A DNA stretch of 64,000 bases from Platerodrilus igneus (Eukaryota > Arthropoda > Insecta > Coleoptera > Lycidae). The translations under genes and the position numbers were made by a program. Positions 26,101 through 38,764 of this stretch are shown here, piece by piece; positions within the stretch are counted from its first letter, which is position 1; each line of letters opens with the position of its first letter. The notes under the pieces were generated by a model, which had not been told where the DNA came from, searched no databases, and saw nothing but the letters and a program-made list of their open reading frames with translations. The stretch spans positions 5,952,501 to 6,016,500 of the forward strand of contig JARFIW010000170.1 of the NCBI GenBank assembly GCA_036346225.1. Direction: 5' to 3'.

Positions 26101-29100
26101 TTTTTTTCGAATCTTACTTGAATATCTTTATCTTTTAGTTTCTCTAAGTCCAAGTGCCTTTTTCCGTTCCTTTTTTTCAGATTTTTAAATTTAAGTGCAG
26201 CCTTCATAATTACGATGTTGTGGTCAGTATCTATATCTGCTTCTGGGTAGCTTCTACAGTCTTTGATTCCTAAACCGATGTCTAACAAGAATGTAATCTA
26301 TTTGATATCTTCCTATATCTCCTGGCATCTTCCACGTATATCGTCTTCTAGCATGATGTTGAAATACTGTGTTTGTGATGATTAAATTGTTCTTGTCACA
26401 AAAATCTGCCAACCTATTTCCCCTGTCGTTTCTCGTGCCTAAACCAAATAAACCTACTACCGCTCCTTCCCTACCCTCACATACGACGGCATTAAAATCC
26501 CCCGTAATTATTAAATTTTCATGTCCTTTTACGTATCTTAATATGTCTTCGATATCTTTGTAGATGGCTTCTACCTCTTCGTCACTGTAGCTAGAGGTGG
26601 GCATGTATACTTGTATTATTACTGTGTTTACCGGTTTAGATTCTAATCTAACCATGAGTACTCTTTCGTTCTTTTGTAAGGAATTTTCTACACAGTATCC
26701 TATATTTTTCCGCATAACTATCCCCACACCCAAATTTCCTTCCTTTGCTCCTGTATGAATTACCCTGAAGTCTCCACTCCAAAAATCCCCCGCCTCTGGC
26801 CACCGAACTTCGCTGATCCCTACTATGTCTAGTGATAACCTATTCATTTCGATTTTTAGGTTCTCTAGCTTACCTACTTGCTTCATACTTCTAACATTCC
26901 ACGTTCCGACTCGCAGAATGTTCCCGACTCTTATTTTTAACTTTCCGATCGCATCCTCCGAAGTAGTCCCCTCCCGGAGATCCGAATGGGGGACTATTTT
27001 AACTCCGGAATCTTTTACCCCAGAGAATACCATCATGTTTGTAACAATTTAAGTACGCTGTGTACTTGGGAGATAATGTGGTGGGTTCCCGTTGCCTTCC
27101 ACATCGCGGTAGTGTGTCTTAGACTGCCATACCGACCCCTATCTCTGCCAATCTAAGTACCGAAAGAGCCGCTGCCCTCTTTCGGGGACCTGTCTTAGTC
27201 TGGTTCCTCACTAACGACCCTACTACTTTGGTTGGACCTGTAGTTTGGCTCTTTAGCTCATTAGAACACGCAAGCCATTTCACCTGTTCTAGTAATTTAG
27301 AACTTCAGCAAGGTGCAGGTCCATTCGAAATGGGTATGTTTTATACTAAAAAATAAATACAAAAAGTTTTATATACAGTCTGCTATGTACAAGTGTTTTA
27401 ATTAACATCTATCATTATCAAAGGCAACATTTTAAAGAGTAACTATACAAAAAGATGATTGGATCGTTTAATTTGGATTTGCTTGTTAATATTACAATCA
27501 TTATTAATATATACTTACTGTCATTTACTGTAACATGCTGGAAGGTACAAGTATTTGATATATTTTGTGCTGCTTGGGCCAGTTGTTCATCATAAGACTA
27601 AAAATATTAAAAAAATTATAATTAATTAATGGCTCAAATACATTAAACAAAAGAATAAACTTGTTGCATAACATCCATTTGCAGTTATCAAATATTTTAT
27701 TATGCTGGACAATGTTTAAAAGAATATCAATAAATACTGTATAATTTTTTTATACTACAGGTATAGTAGTTATTATTATCTCATGGCGGGTGACCTTGAA
27801 AAAATAAAAAAGTGAGACTAGAAAACATCGACTGCTTGCACGTCCAGTGTTGCCTGAGCAAAAATTGTCGAGCAACCAAGGAATGTGTTTTAAATAGTTT
27901 TATGTTGATTTTTGCTCTTCTATAAAAATGATCTGAGCTTATTGTTAGATGTGATACCCCAGATTATTGATTGATTGGATCAGTGTACACAAGATATTTT
28001 ATCACTTATAGTCACTAGTAGAACAAAAACAATTTGGTAGTACTACATATTCGTTTTTTTCAAATCAATAGACGTTTTTGTTTTAAACACAAACTATAAA
28101 CTATAAACACTATAAAAACATTAAATGCCCACCTCGAAAATATTACCAAGATTTATTACAAAAACGTTTTAAGAATATGTTTACACAAAGACACTCATGG
28201 TGTTATAACTAACAAAAACAAAACAAAAACAATTTTTAATTAATACCAAAAGGTTTTTATATCATTTGTTATATTAATATTATTATAAATTGCATATATC
28301 TCGTGCTTTATTTTAATGGATCATAGAATCAACAATTCAGTGCTGTAGAATTGAAGGAAGAGGAACAGTTATAGTATGAAAAGAAAGGTAATTAAGGTTT
28401 GCATCTTGTCAGGTTATATATTTTTTACATAACCTCATTTATAGTTTAGAAATATTTGCTAAATTAATATATTTTTTACTCACTTCATCGATAATCTAGC
28501 TATAAAATAATTCCTTGAATAATTAATAATCTTAACCTTTCTGACTAAACAAAAGCAATATTGCTTATACGACTGAAGTTAGATATACTACACCGGCCTG
28601 ATCAAGTGCTGTTGATATTATAATCATAGATTATTTAAATCGTCAAGCCTGCATAATGTCGTCGAATGCGGAATTCAGATCCGATCGAGTAGTACAATCC
28701 ACTTGTTTTAATGGATTGACTGGAGACGCTGCATCGGATCGAAAACTGGTTTATGTCGCCAAACTGAAGCGGATTAACACGATCGGATAAAAGAACCGAG
28801 ATAAATACAGTCAATAAGAATCCCTTTTGGAGACAAAGAATGGACATACTTAACAGAATTGATTATGATTGGATTAAAATGTAAAATAATTCAATCACTT
28901 TGAAAGCCAATCATTGATTGTTTCAGCTTTAAAAGTGATCGATTGTCACAGCACTACCGAACATAATTTGATATAAAGACTTCCCTCTTTAAGCAAGTTT
29001 TATTTCAACACCTCAGTAATAAACAATAATGTACAAACAAATGTATTTATGACACATATTTTCTACAACGCTAAATAAAAATCTTCATTCAACTATTTTA

Positions 29101-32100
29101 CATAAATTATATTTTAAATGGGTTTACATCCTAAACTTTCATCCCCTTCATCAGACTCATCGCCTGAGGTTTTCCTTGGTGAACTGAACTTGCTGCAGGG
29201 TGGTTTGTTTGTACCTTCTTTTACAATTCTTTGCACCGTCCGCAATGACACACCTGTTGCTTCAGCCACGCACTCTTGCAAATTGTTCAGGTTGGAGGCG
29301 CCCGAATCTTTTATGCGCTTCAAATATTGAAACACATTAAAAACAATCTGTCGTCCTTGACTATGAATCACCTCCTTCTTATTCATAATATTACTATAAA
29401 AAATTTCATAATTAATCATTGAACGAACATTCTTTTTAAATACTTACATTGCTGAAGAAATTAACTATCAGTTAGTTTTGAAAAAAACTGTTTTGATGAC
29501 TATTACTTGATACAAATATTAAAACGTAAAACTGGAAACAATAAGACCTTGATAAGAGCGAGAATGACAATGACAGTTACGGTTCACATTCGGTATATAC
29601 AGTATTGCGATCCGCTGAGTATGTGCACTGTTGCCACAACAAATATTTACGGATAAAGAAACTACGAACCTAGAATTGTTTATAAGTAAAAACAAGTAAA
29701 AGCTCCGATATTATATGGAAGTCTGGATTTATTTCATATATTTATGAATTTCTAGATACCGCCAGCATGAACGTGGTCCTTACAAACAATATTTTACTTA
29801 ACGTAATAAATGGGATATTCGTGACGACGTATTAAAGCCACATTGCTAGCAAGATGATTGTGGATTGTACTGTAGCGTTGTGAATCTTGAGGTTTAAGTT
29901 TAAATTGAACCTATTGCGCATGGGACGTCACCCGCCATGAGATAATAATACTACTCTATTAACAGTTTTATGCTCGTGTGACATCACAACGATACCGACT
30001 GCTACCCTTGCATAAGTTACGATCCGGTTTCAACTCGTCTCCTGATCCTGACGTTCAGGCACAAGAATAAATTTCAAAGGAACCTAGACTGACTCTTGAA
30101 CTTATTGATGACCTGAGGGAGTTTTCGTTGATCTGAGGGTATTTGTAAACGCGAGGGTGTTTTTTGACCTGAATGCATTTTTTGATGTGGGAGTTTCTTC
30201 ATGTGTGGGTGATTGCGCTGAAACGAATATAAATTAAGGCAATTAATTTTTCACTACTAATTCTCACCATTGACGACTCCCATCTTGCTTGGCTTGAACA
30301 TTACGTGGAAGTGAGTGGACTAAGAAAACAACTTATAAAGACAATCGATCTGAGGAATTCTTATCAGAATAAATGCTTGGAAACCACGTGCCGTGTATAC
30401 GAAGCAAGTTGAAAACCTTGAGATATATTATAAACAACAAATTTTGACAGGCTAGAATGCTATTTAAAACTTTCAAAGCAAGCTTTCAAAACACGTGAAT
30501 TATTTTCCATATTATTAGTGGTACCAAACTTGCAGTTTAGCCTTGCAATTTAATCAAATAGGAAATAAGACACTGTTTGTTGTTTTCCATATAGAATTTA
30601 TTAAGAACTCGAAAACTTATATTGGTTTGTGTAGTGATCCGCAGTATTTCCTAAGTCGATTCTCATTGGTTGATAATTTTTGCGAATATTATAGTATACA
30701 TTTCGATATTTGAAGGTAATTTTGAACAACTCCGTAATCACTTTCAGGTTTCCGAACGCACTTTGTGACGTCAGAATTTACCGTTATAGGGGAACGGTAG
30801 ACAGGGGCGAGCTACCCGTTGTAAGGTTTAACCTACGTTTTGGGACTTTGCTTCAGCATTTTAAAATGAAAGGTCGAAAAGCTTCACTTGGCGGTTTTAT
30901 TAAAGGTAATATTTTTAATTACATTCTATTTTTAATTTAACTGATTACATCAAAGTTTCAGTAATTATTTGTTGTTATTTGATTGTGTTTTAAGATAGTA
31001 ATTGAGCTAATGATAAAGTTGTCACGTGTATTTTGTTTGGAATTTTTAATCCACGTTATCTGTTTAATTTTTAAATACATGTTAATTTACCCGATGAAAT
31101 CATACTGAATAATTCTTAACGTTTGCTTACTAGATTGAGTATATCGTGTTAATATGCATTAATGAAGGTTTAGAGCTCGAATCTGGGTTTTTGTTGTTGT
31201 TGAATTTGGTATGTATTTGTTACCAACATATTTTATAATTTTTTTTCAATGTTTTAATAACTTGTTATAAGTATGTAATTGTTTATTTCAATTTTAGTTG
31301 TGCGTTTAAAACTGCATAGTCCATGTCTCTATTTTAAAACCTAACCGTAAGTTTGTTTGATGTGATATCTGATGTATTATAACCTACAATTTTATCGGTA
31401 ATTAATATTGAGATTTATTTATTCTTGTTATGATGTACTTATAGCGAGCCTCTGTCATGACCCCATTAATTAACGCGCTTGCATTATGACTATGTAGGAG
31501 ATGGTTTATTCAATTGGTGCCCTTGATTTGGTATTATTATAGCATACGTTCATATTTATTTATAAATATTTGCTTTGTCAATGTACTTGTGGTGGTGTTT
31601 GTGCAAACGATAGAATGTAGGTTAAGCCATTGTGGACCATCTTGCAAAACGGGCTGGAAACTGTTAATGGTTTGTATGGTAAGCGCGTATGTTTGAGTCT
31701 TTGTTGAATTTACTAACATTTTATGTCCGTGAGAGGTTGAACATTGGTAGTCAAAGTCCTTATATTACCGGTGTTCTTCTTTTTCAACTTTAGTCAGGTA
31801 ATAATGGCTCAGCCGTCCCTGGTACCCTCCAGAAAAGATTAGCTGGATTACACTAACCTCTCTTTAGTTGTCACATGTATGTCTGAGTAACAGTTGACAT
31901 TCCGTAACATTAAAAGTGCTTAGGGTGTTTGTTCGCCATCCCATTCTTGGAGATATGTATTTATTCAGTTAGAAGCGCAGGGTTGTTGAGGTTTTATCTT
32001 CCGATACTCTTTTCTCGCCGCTAACCGTGGGAGTTCGGCACTGCTTGCCATTATTCTTATATAATTTTCGGTATCCTAATTTAGAGGTTTTTACGTTTAA

Positions 32101-35100
32101 TTTTATACCTAAATTAAATACCCTTTTTCCCCTGGTTAAGTCATTACCCGCTCGAATAAATTCCATTTCTATTATTAAACTCTCCAATAATACCCTATGT
32201 GGTGTACCTGTTCAGTATAAGACCGCTTAACATAATTTTAACTCAAATCTTTTTTTCTTTTAAAACGAAAAGTATTCGATAAATTAAATAGTCTATACCT
32301 TGTTTTAGGCATCCGGTAATTTGTTAAACCTTCCGATAACGTATAATTGCTTTCTCTGGTGTTTTCTATTTAAAGACTTGCCGAAATGATAGATCTTACT
32401 ATTATTTGATAACGTGTTTTCCAGTTTTGCTAATCGTGCTTCGATAACGTGAGGATTGCAGTTAGAACTCGTGTTATTTGAACCCATTTTGAATTTGATT
32501 CCGTAGCTTGTGCATTGAAATATTTTCTACATCATTCCTCACAGTACTTTGAAACGTTTTTTGTTTGTTAATTGTTTTGGCGCAAGTAATACTTATTGTT
32601 CCAAAAATCTTCCGACACAACTAGGGGTCTATTCCTGGATAGAGCAATGAGAAATGGGGGGGGGGGGAAGTCGAATTCTGTTTGCAGATCAAACTTAAGC
32701 TAAATCTAATAGGCGCCACCAAGTCCTGATGTAATTACGATAATTGCATAGCATAGTTCTAAGGGCGGACGTGGAGACCCAAAGAAAAAAAATGATCGCC
32801 TTCGCTGACAAAAACCTGTCTTAATAAAATAAGACGCAGCTCCTGTAAGAAATTGTGATAGTTAAATAAATAAAAAAGTGGAACACCATTTGTGTCCTGC
32901 AAAAATACATAAAGAAATAATAAAAAAGTATTTCCAATATAAAATTGGCATCAATTTATTACTAAGAAGGGTTTTAGCTTTATGTAATTAGGTTTGATCA
33001 CACTTGATCAAAATAAAAAATCTTTAATCTTGAACCAATTGTTTACTAAAAGATCTCTTTTAAAATAATATAACTTGTAACAAAAAATTTTTATCATTAA
33101 CTGCATCAATCTTAAACTTTTAACTTTTCTGTTTGTCTTTATTATTATTCATCAAGCACTTGACTTTAAAACATGAACTTGTTGTACAAATAGGATTCTA
33201 ACCTGGGCAGATCTTTTCAGGTAGATAACAAATTAATAGCTCCTAACAATATTAGCATTTGAGCTTTCAAAATTACGTATACTAATTTTAGTGTAGATAA
33301 AGCTGATAACAAAAATAGACATGTTTACATATATTGCACTGCAGCTGTTCAAAGCATTTGCTTTTAAAATAACATCTGTCAGCTGTACAAAGTAGAAAAA
33401 TACGACGTCAGTAACACCTGTTGACATTACCGACGATTCATATGGAGCAAAGCATGTTTTTTTAGAACACTAAATCAATGAACTTTCATTTTACTACTGG
33501 TAAATCCAGCTCAACAATTAGTTGAAACTTTTACAATGTACATGTATTACGCATCAAAGCAAGTTAACGTGTTCCAAGTTTTGAAACACATAAAAAAACT
33601 TATAGCTATCTACGAACCAAAACTGCAATTGTCGCATTGTGACAAAGGAAAACGGGATCCCCGTTCTTTAAGCAACGATAACAGCGTTTGCAATTTGAAA
33701 CAAATTCATCCAAATCAACTTCTATAATTCCTTCGTTCCACGTGTCGAATCATATCCTGTCGCCTTACATTCTGCAGCAGTCGTACTCTCAAAGTTGAAT
33801 TACGTCACCTTCTAAAGGTTGCATCTTACATGTGTTTTTCTGTGTCCTTGTGTGTTTTTAAAAGTTGCATCCTACTTGTCGCGCTAAATAAATTATCTCA
33901 AATTACACAAGTTCGCACAATATATACATTACCGACCGTTATTCGAAGATATCCTCACTATTTGAAATGGATTCGTAGATTGCCGGCCTCCAACCAAGGG
34001 TACATGTTGATATTTCTATCACCTGTGGCCGACTATCTTATCACCAGCTCGAGCGGTCGCGCCGTCAAGAGGGGAACGAAACAATCAAACAGAGATGGGC
34101 TTGTAAATAGCTTTATAGGTCACAGATATCTGAATATAACTAGATTACTAAAGGACGATGCAGGCTTAGCGTATTACTTTTGAAGTTGAATGCAAATTAT
34201 TATTATTATTAATAAAATTGTTACACTATTCTTGAAATTATATGCAAAGAATTATTATCGAAAATAAAATTGTTACAACTTCATAAGCAATGCACGTTTT
34301 TTGTTTGACAAGTAGGAGGTATCTTGCTTGTATTGGTGAGTTTTCCCGCGCTAACCCATTCGAATCCGATTCTCTTTTCAGCTCTTAGCTGGAGGCCAAA
34401 TTGGTTCTTTCTTTATGTAGACCAACTGCTTTTGTCCGTAGACCGCTGCTGCAGTTACGGTGGCAGGGTGAATGAATCCTGACTACCATGGCGTTGCTGT
34501 GCTGACTCACCCCCGATGGTTTGCAAGCTAAGTATCCAGACACATGCAGATATACAACTTGTTTTCTTTGGTATATATCAATGGCATATTCCGTATCAGC
34601 GTTTGGTGTAGTTACATGATAAGAAACATTAACACTGTAGAACTATTGTTTGTTGCTGCGAATTGATATTATCGCTCTACAGGTGTGATGTACCATTGTT
34701 ACAAAAGCTCTCATGTTTATTTTCTACTGATTAGTTTTATTTTGTGTAAAATACGAGATACGCACTTCGTATCTAAAGTACTAAATTGTTCGTATCACAT
34801 AATTGTTTGCTTTGAAATAGTAACGCTTAATTTATTTCTTTTGCTTGTGTATACAGATCCTCTATTTATTTTTGTTGTTAATAGATAATTGTGAGCGATG
34901 TGTTTTTTGTTTGTTTTTTTGGTATGTAGGCAAATCCTCCCACGCTCCGAGTTTGGTAGTTAGCCTGGTATTTACTTTTCTTCCGGCTACTTCTAGGTAC
35001 GTAGCTTAAATTCTGACGCCCTGACTTGGGGCTGCGAGGTTGTTTTAGTTATCTCTTTGTGCTCCGATTTTGTTTCGTGTAACTTTGGCCCCGTTTTAGT

Positions 35101-38100
35101 TAACGGTTACTTCGATTTGGTTTTGATTAATTTTTGCTCCGATTTTTTTTGTTGTTAGTGCCCAAGTTCCTACATTACCCGCATTTCTCGGCCTGATGCT
35201 ACTTGTTTTTCCTTACTTTACGTTCGAACTGTTATTTCATTTTTTCTTTCGGTTCTTTGCTGTCCCCCACATACGGTTCGATCTTCTTAAAATTAAGTTT
35301 TGTTTTCTTTTTTAATCGCTCAATATTATCGGTTGGTTATTTTCAGATTATTGGACTTGTGTTTTTGCCAATAATCCTAGTCCATTGAAAACGCTGGCGC
35401 TCAAAAAATTTTTTTTTCCTTCCCTCTGTACATTTTGTTCTCCTCGTCAAGTCTAGAATTGGTTTCTTTCTCCGATTTGTCTTTTATTCTACAGCCCTAT
35501 TCTAATTTCCATTTGTTGTTTCGCTTCCATTGGTGTTCCTGAAGTTTGTCCGTCGGATATGTTTTAAATTGTCATGTATTCGCAATAATTCTTTTTCTTG
35601 AGCTTTTATCGAGTTACGGTCAGCCTTTATTTCGTTACTTTTCCTAATTTCTTTTTTTATTCTTACTAAAAATGACTGATCATAGGTTGGTCGTGTTTAG
35701 TATGTTCTGTAAGAGACGGCAGATGCTATCCGAAAGCATTATTAACTATTTCGCGTGTGTGACAGGTCTGTTTGGGAACTATGATTCTATTAGTGAAGAT
35801 GTTCAATTGTCCGTTTTGCTTCGTAATCTTGATCCATTTTATGGAACCCATTTGCCTACCGTCCATTCCTTACAAGAGTTAAAGCAAGAATGTCTTAAGT
35901 TAGAACCGGTAAAGATTCTGGCCGATAATTCCATATCATCTAGTTACGACCAAACTGCTGAACCGGAATCAGCCCCTGCTATAGTGCCTAAGTCAGTTGC
36001 TACTCTTTTTTCGGCTTCCCACCAAGATCTTTCTGTGTGGGAGTGGAATTTCAAATTTTCTGGTAACCCAAACACTCTTACCGTACATGATTTTGGGACG
36101 GGCCGAAGAACTCCGACGAACTCACCATGTGTCAGAATTGCAGTTATTTGAGTCTGCAGTGGATTTGTTTGAGTAGAAAGCGTTACTTTGGTATCGTGGT
36201 AATCGGCATAGGTTTTCTGACTGGAAGTCATTGTCCAATTTACTGATTCAACATTTGGCACCCCCGGATTTTGCTTATACGTTTGCTACTACTAAGGAAA
36301 ATATTTTTGCTTTATATGACCGAGTTGTTAAGATTTATTCTACGCCTACGGGTAAATCCGATACTTCTTCCGTACTTTCTATTGTTCTTCTTCCTAGTTC
36401 TGCTTCTACTCGTCAGGTCATATGCTTCAATTGCGACAAACCTGGTCATGTTTCGATACGTTGTACTCGTCCTCAAGTACTCCACTGTTATGGTTGCGGA
36501 TATAAGGGAGTTACTAGCAACAACTGTCCACACTGCCATCCTACTCCTAATAGGTTTTCGAATAATCCTTCAAATTCTGCCCTCACCTCTAGCTGCTTAA
36601 TTTCTTCTACTTCTCATTCTACGTTCTGTTCTGTCCCTCATCCAGGTCATCCTGCTACTACTATCAAAACCTACCTTTCTTCGGCAAATATAACTTCGAA
36701 CAAAATTTCTTCCGTCTTTAGTTCTACATTCTATTCTACTCCTTCTTCTGCTCGCCCTACTTATTCACTCTTACCCCAAACTGTGCCTCCACCACCCTTA
36801 CAACCCAGGCTTCGAATTAGTGACTTGCAGCTAGCTTCTCAAAAGTTTGTTCCCACGTTCTCAAATGATTCTACACAAGAAATTCCTGTCGCGTCTGTAA
36901 GCACACATATCGCTGAAGTGACGATAATTTCTAATTTAGTCAGCGAAGGTCTTGTTGAAGTTCATGAACCTTTAATGTCTGTTGCTGTTGCTGTCAAAAT
37001 TTTACGTGTTCCTGCTTTCTTAAATTGTTCTACTCAAGAAATTTCTGTCATGTCTGCAATAAAAGCTGTAACTGAAGTAACGATAACTTCTAATACGAGT
37101 AGAGAAGGTCCTGTGGAAGTTAGTGAACCCGTAGCTGTGATGTCTGTTGCTGCTGTCGTCAAAGTTTTACTTGATCCTGTTTCGTTATGTATTATTGTTA
37201 AGGAATCAGTTCTTATTGTGGCTGAAGTTTTGTCTGTTCCTACTCTGTTGTCTAACAGTAATGAAGTCTTACTTGATTGTAGTCCTTTATCGGGCGTTGA
37301 TGAAACGTTTCCTACTTTTAATCATTTTTCTCATGCTGACAAAATGCTACTTGCTTCTGTTCTTTTAACTAAGGTTGGTGAAATCCTAGCTGATGTCCTG
37401 CTATCTAATGTTGTCGAAGGTCAACCTGATTCAGCCTCCTTATCTATCGTGGATGAAGTTCTCCCGGATGCTGTTTGTTCTTGTAAGGTTGATGAAATTA
37501 TGTTTGGTGCTGCTCATTTCTTTCACGTTGATAAACTTCATTCTACTCCTTTATCTAACATAGGCGAAGTTCTACTTGATACTGTTTGTTCTTGTAACGT
37601 TGATGAACTTCAACCCGATTCTGTTCCTTTATGTAATATGGTTGAAGTGTTATCGGATTCTGCTTCTTTTCCTAGGGTCGATATTCCTACAGCCAATGCT
37701 GTTTACTTTCCTAACTGTGATACTTTTAGTCCTCTATCTAACGTCGTTGAAATCTTATCTACTTCAGTCCCTCTAGTTAACGTAACTGAAGTGTGCTCTG
37801 CTTATGTTTCTTTTCGTAAGGTTGATTCTCGTACAGCCAATACTTTTTTTCTTTCTACCGTTGATATTCTGACAACCCATGATGTTTCTTTTTCTGCCGT
37901 TGACTTTCTTACCTCCAATCCTAACAACAAACAACTTTCTTCCTTAACTCGTTTTGAGTTTTCTAAACCACCCTTGCTACCTCCTATACCGCGTGCTACA
38001 ACTACTACATCCCTGCTGTTTCTGTTTAACGGAAAACTGCCTCTAAGAGGCAGAAATTTGTCTATGCTCCTTCCGAACCGGAAGATGTATGTCGGCGAAG

Positions 38101-38412
38101 CTCTAATGTCTTTGATCTCGTTTCATTTTCCTTCTGGCGGCGCAAACGCCTTAAGCCCAATATCTAGTCTTCGTGCCCCAGATTCTTATGCCGACTTTGC
38201 TCTCTTTAGGTTTTGACTTCTGGACTTTAAGTTTTCTTTTTATTTACTTCCCTGTTTTTCTAGGTTTTCTTTCGTATTCGTGCTTCTTCTAACCCGTGTG
38301 GGTCCGGGAATAGAATAGTCCACGGTACGACTTGCCTGTCGTAAGAGGCGACTACAGCGGTCCAACACATATACAACACTTTATACACGTCCGACCTATA
38401 CCCACACACACA

Positions 38413-38443
<31 letters not shown>

Positions 38444-38675
38444 GCACGCACGCACGCGCGCGCACGCAAGCACGCACGCACGCAAGCACGCACGCACGCA
38501 CGCCCCCACCACGCACGCAAGCACGCACGCAAGCACGCGCGCGCGCAAGCACGCGCGCACGCGCGCACGTACGCACACACACATACTTTATACACGTCCG
38601 ACGTATACCCACACACACGCACGCACGCACGCACGCGCACGCACGCACGCACGCACGCAAGCACGCACACACGTA

Positions 38676-38764
<89 letters not shown>

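Larger units (their letters stand above)
24059..27330 (-). mobile_element. RTE-clade LINE, near full length
   Basis: The element is about 3.3 kb, on the minus strand, with a 5' leader (27,330-27,040) that carries GGAAGGCAACGGGAACCCACC-like words (written here within 20 bases: GAAGGCAACGGGAACCCACC), common before RTE open reading frames. The endonuclease, linker, reverse transcriptase and C-terminal tail follow in order. The 3' end at ATGACG-type words is shared by the two truncated tails to its left. Confidence 0.85.

Noticed and set aside
24705..26121. Plus-strand frames of 118-176 codons
   Set aside because: They are antisense shadows of the RTE endonuclease, linker and reverse transcriptase.
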